Below are positions 9,373 to 17,778 of a DNA stretch of 41,701 nt, in pieces. The notes beneath the pieces were generated by a model. The model did not search any database. It was given only the letters and a program-made list of their open reading frames with translations, and had not been told where the DNA came from. The DNA is taken from NCBI GenBank assembly GCA_947462095.1, contig CANHNQ010000016.1, forward strand, positions 1 through 41,701. Reading direction: 5' to 3'. How positions within the stretch are numbered: the stretch's first letter is position 1; each line of letters starts with the position of its first letter. The position numbers and the translations under genes are program-made. The stretch comes from Gemmatimonadota bacterium. GTDB lineage: Bacteria > Gemmatimonadota > Gemmatimonadetes > Gemmatimonadales > Gemmatimonadaceae.

Positions 9373-11205
9373 GTGCTGCAATCGATGCGGAGCGCCGCGA
9401 AATACATCTGGATCGTGCTGATCGTGGCGTTCGTCGGCAGTTTCCTCTTGTATGAGACCTCGGGTCTCGCAGGCCGCTCGCCCGTGACGACCTCCACCGC
9501 CATTGCGACGGTGAACGGCGAAGACATCCTGCTGACGTCGTGGCAGAATGCCGTGAATTCCCTCGAGCAGCAGCAGCAACAGCAGCTCGGCCGGGGACTG
9601 ACGCTCGACGAGCGCAAGACGCTCGAAGACCGTGCGTACGACGAACTGGTCACGGAGCTGCTGCTCCAACAGGAATACAAGCGTCGCGGTATCACGGTTA
9701 CTGACGATGAAATCCTCGAAGCGGCACGGCTCGCTCCCCCGCCGCAGGCCATGCAGTCTCCAGATCTCCAGACTGATGGACGTTTTGACCTCTCCAAGTA
9801 TCAGCGCCTCCTCGCCAGCCCGATGGCGCGGCAGTCCGGAATGCTGGCGGGTCTCGAGGCGTACTACCGAAACGAGATCCCCAAGCAGAAACTGTTCGAT
9901 CAGATCGCATCCGACGCGTACGTCTCCGACGAGCGCCTCTGGCAGATCTATCGCGACCGTCATGACAGCGCACAGGTCAGTTACGTGCTCGTGGGGCAGA
10001 CTGCACTCACGGACACGGCCGTCACTGTCACAGACGCTGAGATTTCGGAGTTTTTCGAGCGGAATAAGAAGCGCTTCACGCGTCCGGGCCGCGCCGTCCT
10101 CTCGTTGCTGACCGTGCCGCGCACGGTCACGGCGGCCGACTCGACCGACGCCAAGGTGCGCGTCGAGAAGCTGCGCGCCGAGATCGTCGCCGGGGCCAAG
10201 TTCGAAGACGTCGCGAAGCGCGAATCGACGGACAGCGCCTCCGGTGCGAACGGTGGCGCCCTCGGCAAGGGTGGCCGTGGCCGCTTCACGCCGAACTTTG
10301 AAACGGCGATGTACAACCTGAAGCCGGGTGAACTCTCGCAGCCGGTACTCACGCCGTTTGGCTGGCATCTGATCCGCGTCGACTCGAAGTCTGGCGACAC
10401 GCTCGACGTGCGCCACATTCTTGTGTCGATCGGCCAGAGTGATTCCAGCGCCACACGCACCGATCGTCGTGCCGATTCTCTGGCCAGCAAGGCCGGTAAT
10501 CAGGAAGATCCGAAGGTCTTCGACGCCGCGGCCAAGAGCCTCAGCCTCTCGCCGGCGTCGGTCGTTGTGTTTGAGAAAGAGCCGCTCTCCTATGCCGGCC
10601 GCTACGTCCCGAGCGTCAGCGCATGGGCTTTCTCCGGCGTGCGTGCCGGCGAGACGAGCGACCTGTTCGACTCGCCCGATGCGTACTACCTCGCGCGCGT
10701 TGACTCGATTTCCCTCGGGGGGCCGCAGCCGTTGTCCGAGGTGAAGGACGACATTCGTCGGCGCCTTGCCAAGGATAAGCGTATCGAGAAGCTGCGCCCG
10801 ATCGCCGAGCAGATTGCCAGCGCGGCACGCTCCTCGACGCTGGAGGCCGCTGCCGCTCAGCGCAGCCTGCCGGTCGAGAAGTCTCCGGCCTTTGCGCGCG
10901 TTGACGTTGTGCCGGGCATGGGTCAATTCGAACCCGCGATCGGCGCCTCCTTCACCGTGCCGGTCGGTCAGGTGGGTGGGCCGTTCAAGGCGGTCGACGG
11001 GATGGTGGTGCTTCGCGTCGACAGCCGTACTGAGGCGAGCCGTCCGGCGTTCGAGGCCGACAAGGGCGCGCAGCGGCAGCAGCTGGTGCAGTCGCTTCGC
11101 CAGCAGCGAGTCGATGAGTTCTTGACGAACCTGCGCGAGAGCGTCACGGTCGTCGACAAGCGCCCGACCGTGATGTCGGCCCTGCGGCGCCAGTCTGGCG
11201 TCTGA
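9373..11205 (+). CDS. ppiD: PpiD-type membrane-anchored peptidyl-prolyl isomerase
   Basis: Periplasmic folding chaperone of the PpiD/SurA group, tethered to the inner membrane near the Sec exit. It has 610 residues, close to the roughly 620 of E. coli PpiD. A single N-terminal transmembrane helix spans about residues 10-27 (YIWIVLIVAFVGSFLLY). A SurA-N-like chaperone region follows (residues about 40-230, with VNGEDILLTSWQNAV and a run of five glutamines). A parvulin rotamase domain lies at about 238-332, with KFEDVAKRESTDSAS, GGALGKGGRGRF and PFGWHLIRV. The C-terminal third looks like a second, degenerate rotamase plus chaperone tail. The start is the GTG at 9373, supported by AAGGAG 9 nt upstream. 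It is one of only two plus-strand genes and ends at a strong hairpin terminator. Confidence 0.92.
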   Translation: MLQSMRSAAKYIWIVLIVAFVGSFLLYETSGLAGRSPVTTSTAIATVNGEDILLTSWQNAVNSLEQQQQQQLGRGLTLDERKTLEDRAYDELVTELLLQQEYKRRGITVTDDEILEAARLAPPPQAMQSPDLQTDGRFDLSKYQRLLASPMARQSGMLAGLEAYYRNEIPKQKLFDQIASDAYVSDERLWQIYRDRHDSAQVSYVLVGQTALTDTAVTVTDAEISEFFERNKKRFTRPGRAVLSLLTVPRTVTAADSTDAKVRVEKLRAEIVAGAKFEDVAKRESTDSASGANGGALGKGGRGRFTPNFETAMYNLKPGELSQPVLTPFGWHLIRVDSKSGDTLDVRHILVSIGQSDSSATRTDRRADSLASKAGNQEDPKVFDAAAKSLSLSPASVVVFEKEPLSYAGRYVPSVSAWAFSGVRAGETSDLFDSPDAYYLARVDSISLGGPQPLSEVKDDIRRRLAKDKRIEKLRPIAEQIASAARSSTLEAAAAQRSLPVEKSPAFARVDVVPGMGQFEPAIGASFTVPVGQVGGPFKAVDGMVVLRVDSRTEASRPAFEADKGAQRQQLVQSLRQQRVDEFLTNLRESVTVVDKRPTVMSALRRQSGV

Positions 11206-11225
11206 TCGCCGTCCCTGCAGAAAAG

Positions 11226-11262
11226 AAGCCCCCGCGATGCTTGGCATCGCGGGGGCTTTTCG
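11226..11262. terminator. bidirectional rho-independent terminator between ppiD and tatA
   Basis: A perfect 15 bp stem (11226-11240 pairing with 11244-11258, GC-rich arm AAGCCCCCGCGATGC) closes on a 3 nt loop. TTTTC follows on the plus strand and a T-rich stretch (TTCTTTT) on the minus strand. It lies 20 nt after the ppiD stop and 19 nt after the tatA stop of the converging gene, so it can end both transcripts. Confidence 0.93.
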
Positions 11263-11280
11263 TTCAGTCCAGATCAACCA

Positions 11281-11535
11281 TTAGTTCAGCAAACGCTTCG
11301 GCTCAGGACGCTCTTCCTCGGCCGTGACCTGCTCGGCCGCACCGCCGCCCACGCGATCATTGCGCGGGGCCGGCTCGGTAATCTGACGCTGCGCATCGCT
11401 GAGATTGCGCTTGAACTCGTTGATGCCCTTGCCGAATGAGCCTGCGATCTCCGGGATGCGCTTCGCTCCGAAGAGGAGCAGCACGATCACGAGGATGATC
11501 ATGATCTCCATGAAACCGAAATTCTGTAAACCCAT
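11281..11535 (-). CDS. tatA: Sec-independent protein translocase TatA/TatE
   Basis: Pore-forming subunit of the twin-arginine translocase for folded proteins. It has 84 residues. A short periplasmic N-terminus and transmembrane helix (FMEIMIILVIVLLLFG) are followed by the hinge FGAKRIPEI, an amphipathic helix (AGSFGKGINEFKRNL) and a charged tail. The compact size and lack of a long C-terminus favour TatA/E over TatB. It is the last gene of the long minus-strand run and sits 9 nt after the DUF4321-like gene. tatC lies about 12.5 kb upstream in the same run. No tatB is visible in the window. Confidence 0.95.
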   Translation of the reverse strand: MGLQNFGFMEIMIILVIVLLLFGAKRIPEIAGSFGKGINEFKRNLSDAQRQITEPAPRNDRVGGGAAEQVTAEEERPEPKRLLN

Positions 11536-11544
11536 AAGTAACTC

Positions 11545-11826
11545 CTAGAAGAGGGACCGCGCGATCAGGTAGGCGATCAATACTCCCAGGAGGCTCAGAA
11601 GGGAGACATCCAGGGCGACAGGTCCGACAGCGAACTTCAATATAATGAGGTCGATCGGCAGCGGTCCGATTGCCGGCGTCACCCCGGTGGTCAAAAACTC
11701 CTTCACGGCTCCGGCGGGCAGGAACCGACGCGATACCTGCGTGAGCAATCCGCCGGACACAAAGCCCGAGGCAAGCACCATGACGTGGAACACCGGGCGG
11801 TGTTTGGAGGGTCCACGGGCCATCAC
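11545..11826 (-). CDS. small two-helix membrane protein, DUF4321-like
   Basis: A 93-residue predicted inner-membrane protein. One hydrophobic segment lies at about 13-30 (VFHVMVLASGFVSGGLL) and a second at about 72-91 (VSLLSLLGVLIAYLIARSLF). Between them is the block LPIDLIILKFAVGPVALDVS, which resembles the DUF4321 family as I remember it. No function is known for that family. It overlaps the prenyl synthase stop by 4 nt (ATGA) and precedes tatA by 9 nt, so it is co-translated with both. A role at the membrane near prenyl-lipid synthesis or Tat is possible only by association. Confidence 0.75.
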   Translation of the reverse strand: MMARGPSKHRPVFHVMVLASGFVSGGLLTQVSRRFLPAGAVKEFLTTGVTPAIGPLPIDLIILKFAVGPVALDVSLLSLLGVLIAYLIARSLF

Positions 11827-12827
11827 CAGCGCCGCTCCACGACGTACGCGATAGCGTCCGTGAGCGCTGTACGAGGCGCGCCCTCGGGCAGATCCGACAG
11901 CGCGTCCTCGGCTTCGCGCGAGAACTGATCGGCCCGACGCCTCGCATACTCCAGCCCGCCATGGTCGCGTACGATCCCGATCACCTCGGCGATCGCCTCG
12001 TCTTCCGGCTCGGCGGCGGCGAACAGCGCCTCCACCCGCCCCCGCGCCGATCCGGACATTTCTCGGAGCGCGGCGATCAGCGGCAGGGTGACCTTGTGCT
12101 CCTTCAGGTCGAGTCCGCTCGGCTTGCCGGTCATTTCCTGCCCTTCGGTATAGTCGAGGAGATCGTCGGCCACCTGGAAGGCCATGCCGAGCCGCTCACC
12201 GAAGCGTGCGAGCGACGCGCGATGGGCGGGCGCTCCGCAGAGGGCGCCAACCTCGCACGAGGCCATGAAGAGCGAGCCGGTCTTCGCGCGAATCAGCGTT
12301 TCGTAGTCCCGCTCCGTGAACGCCAGCGCGTCGTACGCGGCCAGCTGACGAATCTCCCCCAGCGTCATGTCGTTGGACGCGTGCGTGACCGCTTTCATCG
12401 CCTCAAGATCGCCCATCGTGACGAGCTCGCGCAGCGCACGCAGGTAGAGATAGTCGCCCATGATGACCGACACCTGGTGACTGAACAACGAATTCACCGT
12501 GGGCATACCACGACGCAACACCGAGTGGTCCACGGCATCATCGTGGACGAGCGTGGCGAGGTGGATGAGCTCGATAATGGCCGCGAAGGTGATCGCGCGA
12601 GCGGGCGGCTCATGCTCGACGCTGCTGGACAGCAGCAACAACGTGGGCCGGAAGAGTTTCCCCTTCATCCCCATCAGATGCCCCTGCACCTCGTTGACCA
12701 GCGGAACATCCGCTGACACGATACGCCAGAGCTCCTTCGACACGTTGGATAATTCGTCCTGCACGGGCGCCTGAATGTCACGCAGGGCCGCCGCCAACGC
12801 CGTGGGCGTCCGCGTGGAAAGCGTCAT
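11823..12827 (-). CDS. trans-polyprenyl diphosphate synthase (octaprenyl/heptaprenyl type)
   Basis: Head-to-tail prenyl elongating enzyme that condenses isopentenyl diphosphate onto an allylic diphosphate, supplying the side chain of menaquinone/ubiquinone or a similar lipid. It has 334 residues. The first Asp-rich motif is HDDAVD (Asp96, Asp97, Asp100), preceded by GKLFRP at about 56-61. The second is DDLLD at 221-225. The residue five positions before the first motif is Ala91, which is small; in this family that usually allows long products. Start and stop each overlap the neighbouring gene by 4 nt. Product length cannot be read from the sequence; ispB or hepT would be the nearest names. 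Confidence 0.9.
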   Translation of the reverse strand: MTLSTRTPTALAAALRDIQAPVQDELSNVSKELWRIVSADVPLVNEVQGHLMGMKGKLFRPTLLLLSSSVEHEPPARAITFAAIIELIHLATLVHDDAVDHSVLRRGMPTVNSLFSHQVSVIMGDYLYLRALRELVTMGDLEAMKAVTHASNDMTLGEIRQLAAYDALAFTERDYETLIRAKTGSLFMASCEVGALCGAPAHRASLARFGERLGMAFQVADDLLDYTEGQEMTGKPSGLDLKEHKVTLPLIAALREMSGSARGRVEALFAAAEPEDEAIAEVIGIVRDHGGLEYARRRADQFSREAEDALSDLPEGAPRTALTDAIAYVVERRW

Positions 12828-15421
12828 CGCGCTACCTGGTCGAGCGCCGCCAGTCTGGCGGCAGCGTCACGGAAATGGATGTCGGTCGCATACACGCGAT
12901 GATAATAGCTACGTGCCTCGTCCCAGCGCTGCAGCGCTTCGCACGAAAATGCGAGAAGATAGAGGACGCCCACCCGTAGTTCGTCATCCATCCCCGGTTC
13001 GTGAAGGGCCCGGGACAGGACCGTGGCAGCCACCTGGTACCGTCCCTGCTCCACGAAGCATTGCCCCAAGGCCTCATACGCGGGAAGTCGGTGTGACCGG
13101 CTCCTCAGCGCTTTCTGGAACTCCTCGATTGCGTCATCGAGGAGCCCCATTTCCTTGTAAGCGACGCCGAGGTCGTAATGGCTCTCATGGTCGTCCTCAC
13201 CGAGTGAACGCGCGACCCCCTCCTTAAAGTGCCTGAGCAACGCATCAAAATCGGCCTGTTGGTCACCGCTGATCGCCGGCTCACGCATCCGCATCCTCGT
13301 CGACGCTGGGGCGTCCTCGTCCCGGAGCCAGTCGGCGAGATCGACGAAGTTGGCGTCGCTGCCCGGTTTCGGGGGAGCGGGCGGCGCCGCGCTGCCGAGC
13401 GCCGCTCGTGCCCGGTCATCGTACGGATCGATCTCGAGCACGCGCGCGTACACGGCACGGGCCCGGTTTTCCTCGCCGACGCGCACGAGCGCATCCGCGA
13501 GGTCCAGATACGCGACCCGTAGGCGCCCCTGATCCTGAACGCGCACGGATAGCTCGACGCGTTTCTGATGAAACGCGATCCGCTCCGGAGCGACCTGGAC
13601 CAGGGTATCGGCGATATCGGCCCCTGCGTGCAGCTCGCCGTGGGCCACCAGCCCCTGTTGGGCGGCCTCAAGTTCAGCCAGACCGGCGTCCCGCTCTCCT
13701 GCTTCGAAGAGCGCTTCCGCCAACCGACGACGGAGCAACCAGTCATGTGGCAGCTTGGCGACGGCCGCGCGGAGCGCGTCGCGGCGGGACGTTGCGACGA
13801 GGGTTGCCTCTACGGCCACCGCCGCCATCGGCAGCGACGGCGTGAGCATGACGGGCCGGGCATCGTCGAGGGACGCATCGTCGAGGGACGCGTCGTCGAG
13901 CGACAGCGGCTGATCGACGCGCTCGAGTGCCTCACGAGGCGGCGTACCCTCCAACGGCGCGGGCGCGGCGTCGACCATCGCGATGTCGACATCCCGGCGG
14001 ACGGCGGCTCTGCCTCCGGTCGCGAGGGCCGCGAGCCCCGCGTCAACGAGGTGATCGTCGAGAAGGAGGGGCGGCAACTCGCCGGCCAGGATGAAATCGT
14101 GCGGATCGATCCGAAAGTGGACGCGCGAGACAGTGAGCGGCGCCTCCCAAACGATCGTGGGGACCTCGTCCTGCATCTCGAACTGGTCGGCCTCGGCGTC
14201 CCCGTCGTCATGGTCCTCGATCCAATCGATGGCGGCCGACGGCAGCGTCGTCTCGGAGTGAATGACGTTGGCGACACCGGGATCATCCGCGGCATGCAAG
14301 AAATCCTCGGCGACGACGTCGTCGAGACGCTCGTGTCGGTCGAGGATCGCGGACTGCTCTCCGGTCGGTTCAAAGCCGCGCTCCGGGCGCGCCATCGCAA
14401 TCCCCTGCACATCGGGCAACCACGTGACGTCGCGTGGGTGCAACGACGGGTCTACCGCGTCGACGAGCAACTCCGGTTCGTCGACGGTCAGCCCCTCGAG
14501 AGGGCTGGACGGCGCGACGTCAGTAAGATCGGCAGCGGCTTCCAGCCCATCGAGCCGCTCCACGATTGGCTCCTCGAGCAGGAAGCTGACGCTGTCCGGC
14601 GCCACGGCCGCCTCCGGTCCGCCGTCGCGCGTGGGATCGAAGAGCAGAAACGCATCGAGCGACGGGCCGACTGATGGTTCCACCCGACGATCGCGGGGCG
14701 GTTCGATGGACGGCGCGGCCAGCACCGGCGCGCCGGCAATGACGTCGAGATTCGGTGGCGTCGGAATACGGGTCGAACGGGTCGGTGTACGGCGCGGCGT
14801 GGGCGTCCCGTAGTCCACGTCGAGAAAGACGAGCTCCTGTGTCCTCTCCCGCGCGGTGGACGCCGCGCCCTCGTTGCTCAGCGCCATCGAGGCGCTCGAC
14901 GGCGTCCGACGCCGCGGCAGCACAATGCCCGCCCGATCGGCGTGCTCGTCAACCAGTCGCCGGACCTCGATGAGGTCGGGCATCAGATCGGCCACTTCGG
15001 CGAGTGCGCGCATGCCCTCGTCGACCCGCCCCTCCTGCTGCATACGCGTCGCGTACTCGAGGAAATTGCGCGTCGCGTCTCCGCGTAGCCCTTTCCGCGC
15101 ACAAATCCGCCCAAGCGTGAAGTACACGTTGGCGCGACCCGGCGCATTGCGGAGGATCTTGTTGCAGAGCGCGATGGCGTTGTTGAACAGGCCGGAGTTC
15201 GCGTAATGCTCGACGGCGCGCTCGTAGTACGTGATCGCGTCCGGGACACGGCCCTGACGAAGCGCAAGATCGCCGACTTTGTTGAGCAGGGCGACATCGA
15301 CGTCCTCGCCGGCCAGTTCGCTCTCTTCGATCGCCTGGACGTACGAGGAGATCGCGCGATCAATCTGTCTCAGCTGCTCGAACTCAGCCGCCTTCTTGCG
15401 GTACTTCGCGGCGTTCGACAT
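12824..15421 (-). CDS. large TPR protein with disordered acidic middle (unknown function)
   Basis: Not recognised as a named protein. It has 865 residues and no signal peptide. N-terminal TPR-like helices span about residues 1-165 (AITYYERAVEHYANSG, AIALCNKILRNAPG). The long middle part is rich in Asp, Glu, Pro, Val and Leu and low in complexity, including a tandem SLDDA repeat. TPRs resume from about 560 to the end (RARAVYARVLEIDPYDDRAR, HYDLGVAYKEMGLLDDAIEE, AYEALGQCFVEQGRYQVAA). The overall plan matches the TPR gene at 7170-9110. It starts 99 nt after hutI and overlaps the prenyl synthase gene by 4 nt. A large cytoplasmic scaffold is likely but unproven. Confidence 0.8.
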   Translation of the reverse strand: MSNAAKYRKKAAEFEQLRQIDRAISSYVQAIEESELAGEDVDVALLNKVGDLALRQGRVPDAITYYERAVEHYANSGLFNNAIALCNKILRNAPGRANVYFTLGRICARKGLRGDATRNFLEYATRMQQEGRVDEGMRALAEVADLMPDLIEVRRLVDEHADRAGIVLPRRRTPSSASMALSNEGAASTARERTQELVFLDVDYGTPTPRRTPTRSTRIPTPPNLDVIAGAPVLAAPSIEPPRDRRVEPSVGPSLDAFLLFDPTRDGGPEAAVAPDSVSFLLEEPIVERLDGLEAAADLTDVAPSSPLEGLTVDEPELLVDAVDPSLHPRDVTWLPDVQGIAMARPERGFEPTGEQSAILDRHERLDDVVAEDFLHAADDPGVANVIHSETTLPSAAIDWIEDHDDGDAEADQFEMQDEVPTIVWEAPLTVSRVHFRIDPHDFILAGELPPLLLDDHLVDAGLAALATGGRAAVRRDVDIAMVDAAPAPLEGTPPREALERVDQPLSLDDASLDDASLDDARPVMLTPSLPMAAVAVEATLVATSRRDALRAAVAKLPHDWLLRRRLAEALFEAGERDAGLAELEAAQQGLVAHGELHAGADIADTLVQVAPERIAFHQKRVELSVRVQDQGRLRVAYLDLADALVRVGEENRARAVYARVLEIDPYDDRARAALGSAAPPAPPKPGSDANFVDLADWLRDEDAPASTRMRMREPAISGDQQADFDALLRHFKEGVARSLGEDDHESHYDLGVAYKEMGLLDDAIEEFQKALRSRSHRLPAYEALGQCFVEQGRYQVAATVLSRALHEPGMDDELRVGVLYLLAFSCEALQRWDEARSYYHRVYATDIHFRDAAARLAALDQVAR
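13861..13905. repeat. three tandem 15 bp units inside the TPR gene
   Basis: Two identical 15 bp copies (13861-13875 and 13876-13890, CATCGTCGAGGGACG) are followed by a third copy with small changes (13891-13905). In frame they encode a triplicated SLDDA pentapeptide in the disordered part of the large TPR protein. The unit length keeps the frame, so gain or loss of copies would be tolerated. Confidence 0.85.
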
Positions 15422-15520
15422 GAGTTCGAGAAAGACTCCACGTAACTGGACGAACGACCCGTCGACGCGCTCGCCTGCGCGTCAAGGGAGCGTCGGGGCG
15501 GCAACTGGGGAAGCTACGGT
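15422..15520. other. 99 bp gap between hutI and the large TPR gene
   Basis: This is one of the few breaks in the long minus-strand run. No hairpin with a T tract and no convincing promoter was seen, although a TTGACG hexamer occurs on the minus strand at 15480-15485 without a matching -10 box. Read-through from hutI is possible. Confidence 0.3.
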
Positions 15521-16807
15521 TCACGCGAACGGGTGACAAGCACGCCCACCCGCCCACGACACCCGACAAAGACGCTCGCCAAACCAGTAAGGCAACGCCC
15601 GGAAGTCGTCGGCAGCGTGCACGGCGATGTCGGCGCGGAATCCCTCCCGTAATTGGCCGGTGATCCCGGCGAGTCCCAACGCGGCCGCTCCGTTCACGGT
15701 ACCGGCGATCCACGCCTCGGACGCCGATAAGCGCAGCTGACTGACCGCCAGTGTGAGCACCAGCGGGAACGACTGGAGCGGCGATGTGCCAGGGTTCAGG
15801 TCCGTCGCGACCGCGATGGCCGCGCCCGCCTCGATCATCGCCCGTGCCGGGGCCTGTCGACCTGTCCCCAGAAACAGCATCGTGGCTGGCAGCAGGGTGG
15901 CCACCGTCGGCGACGCGGCCAGCGCCGCAATACCTTCGGGTGAAATGGCCGCCAGATGGTCGGCACTGGTGGCTCCGAGCTCGGCGGCCAAGACCGCCGC
16001 CCCGCCATCATGCAATTCGTCCGCGTGGAGCTTCAGCTGCATCCCATGCTCCCGGGCCGCCTCCAGCAGCCGTCGCGTTTCGGGCACGGTGAACACGCCC
16101 GGCTCGCAGAAGACGTCAGCGAAACGCGCCAGCTCCCCGGCGGCCACCGCGGGATACAGCTCGTGCACCAGGCAGTCGATCCACGCGTCCCGCCCCCCCT
16201 GCCGTTCGCGAAACTCGAGCGGCACCTCGTGCGCGCCGAGGCAGGTGGCGACGAGATTGAGGGGACCGGCCGCCGCGAGCCGCGCGATCACCTGCAAGGT
16301 GCGCAGCTCATCATGCACCGTGAGGCCGTAGCCGGACTTGATTTCGACCGTGGTGACGCCGCCAGCGGCCAGCGCCTGCAATCGCGGCACAGCCAGCGAG
16401 AGCAGCTCGTCGTCGCTTCGGGCGCGCAAATCCCGCACGGAGGCATGAATGCCGCCGCCGCGTTGGGCAATCTCAAGATAGGGCACGCCGGTGGCACGGA
16501 GTTCGTGCTCCTCGTACCGTGCGCGTCCGAACACCGTGTGGGTATGCGAATCGACAAACCCCGGGGCAAGTACGCCACGATCGCAGTCGACTTCCACGGC
16601 ATCCGGAAATTGGCCGCGCAGCTCAGCGTCGTCGGCCACCAATACAATGCGATCACCGCGGACCGCCACCCCAACACCGCTCCGTACGCCGGCCTCCTGC
16701 ATCTCGGCGCCACGGCGCGCCCGCCCGGGTCCGGCGCAGGTCACCGTCTGCGCTGCGTTCACAAACAACGTCACGGCGTCACGGTGCTCCGGCGGCGGCG
16801 GACTCAT
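15521..16807 (-). CDS. hutI: imidazolonepropionase
   Basis: Third enzyme of histidine degradation: hydrolysis of 4-imidazolone-5-propionate to N-formimino-L-glutamate. It is a metal-dependent amidohydrolase of 428 residues. The HxH metal pair is DSHTHT at about 86-91 (His88, His90). EIKSGYGL, TCLGAHEVP, the metal-binding KLHADE (His261), SADHL and ATDLNPGTSP are all typical of HutI. The N-terminus is about 15 residues longer than compact homologues. The ATG overlaps the stop of the radical SAM gene by 4 nt, so it is coupled to it. It is the last hut gene here; no formiminoglutamate hydrolase or deiminase follows. Confidence 0.95.
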   Translation of the reverse strand: MSPPPPEHRDAVTLFVNAAQTVTCAGPGRARRGAEMQEAGVRSGVGVAVRGDRIVLVADDAELRGQFPDAVEVDCDRGVLAPGFVDSHTHTVFGRARYEEHELRATGVPYLEIAQRGGGIHASVRDLRARSDDELLSLAVPRLQALAAGGVTTVEIKSGYGLTVHDELRTLQVIARLAAAGPLNLVATCLGAHEVPLEFRERQGGRDAWIDCLVHELYPAVAAGELARFADVFCEPGVFTVPETRRLLEAAREHGMQLKLHADELHDGGAAVLAAELGATSADHLAAISPEGIAALAASPTVATLLPATMLFLGTGRQAPARAMIEAGAAIAVATDLNPGTSPLQSFPLVLTLAVSQLRLSASEAWIAGTVNGAAALGLAGITGQLREGFRADIAVHAADDFRALPYWFGERLCRVSWAGGRACHPFA

Positions 16808-17778
16808 GCCATCACATCACGGACGCGCGACATCAATCGCAGCGGCGCCTGTGCTTCGCCACGGCAGGCATAGAAGCACGCGTTGCAGTTGATCGGCGCA
16901 TAGCCCGTGTAGTCCTGCCAGCGTCCATCCGGCTTGAAATCGGGGCAGCGACGCACCATGCCTTGCGGGTCGATGTGAATCGTCGTGGACCCGCTCCGAC
17001 AGGGTTCCGTCATCTCGCCGCGGACATAGCGTGGAATCTGCTCAAGGTAATAATCTGAGTTCGTAATCACCCCACGCTTCCGCTGCTTGTAGGCCAGCAG
17101 TTGCCGTATGACATGCTCGAGCTCGCGCCGCTGGTCATTGCCCAGCAGGTAGTCCCCGTTGCCGTTCTTGAAGTCGGTGTACAGCGAAAAATTCACGCCA
17201 CCGCCAAGCACCGCTGCGCGCTCCACGATGGGCATGATCTGGTCGAGATTGTCGTTCTTGATCACCGTATTGAAACGCACGCTCCCGATACCCGCCGCTT
17301 TCATCTGCGGGACCAGATCGAGGATCTTGGCCGACAGGCCGGGAATGCCACGCGCGGCATCATGCCGCTCGTCGAGGTAGTCCAGCGAGATGTTGAACTG
17401 ATCCACGCCGGCATCCCACAGCGACTTTGCGCGGTCGAGCGAGAGCATCGCGCCGTGCGTGATCATCTGCACGTACGTATAACGGACCGCCTGCCGCACC
17501 GATGCGACGATCGCTTCGAGATCCTTGCGCAACGTGGGCTCGCCACCCGTGAAGGTCACGAGCATCGGCGAGAAGCGACGGGCGATCTCGGCGAAATCGT
17601 GCATTTCACTGTGTTTCGCTTCGCGGGGCGTCTTCCAGTAGTCACAAAAGCCGCACTTGGCGTTACAGCGCATCGTGACTTCGAAGTTCAGCAGCACCGG
17701 TCGATTTCGCGCACGCAACCATGCGTACTTGCCCAGAAAGATCGGCACGTGCCACGGGCGATATCGACTTGACAGCAT
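16804..17778 (-). CDS. radical SAM protein with cysteine-rich C-terminus, inside the hut operon
   Basis: Radical S-adenosylmethionine enzyme of unknown reaction, 324 residues. The N-terminal motif MRCNAKCGFC (Cys38, Cys42, Cys45) binds the catalytic 4Fe-4S cluster in CX3CX2C spacing, followed by YW. TFTGGEPTLR at about 75-84 is the SAM-binding GGE motif. The C-terminal part carries five more cysteines (260, 278, 298, 301, 305; INCNACFYACRGE), which resemble a SPASM/twitch auxiliary cluster site. There is no signal peptide. The start overlaps the hutU stop by one base (TGATG) and the stop overlaps hutI by 4 nt, so it is built into the hut operon. Known histidine degradation needs no radical chemistry. 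Peptide or cofactor modification are options; none is supported directly. Confidence 0.85.
   Translation of the reverse strand: MLSSRYRPWHVPIFLGKYAWLRARNRPVLLNFEVTMRCNAKCGFCDYWKTPREAKHSEMHDFAEIARRFSPMLVTFTGGEPTLRKDLEAIVASVRQAVRYTYVQMITHGAMLSLDRAKSLWDAGVDQFNISLDYLDERHDAARGIPGLSAKILDLVPQMKAAGIGSVRFNTVIKNDNLDQIMPIVERAAVLGGGVNFSLYTDFKNGNGDYLLGNDQRRELEHVIRQLLAYKQRKRGVITNSDYYLEQIPRYVRGEMTEPCRSGSTTIHIDPQGMVRRCPDFKPDGRWQDYTGYAPINCNACFYACRGEAQAPLRLMSRVRDVMA

Noticed and set aside
9259-11277. A 672-codon minus-strand open frame opposite ppiD
   Set aside because: Antisense to a gene with clear PpiD domains and a good ribosome site; composition is Arg/His/Leu-rich and unlike a protein family.
15457-15485. 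Promoter for the large TPR gene from TTGACG on the minus strand
   Set aside because: The expected -10 position reads ACGGGT, which is too far from consensus to support a call.
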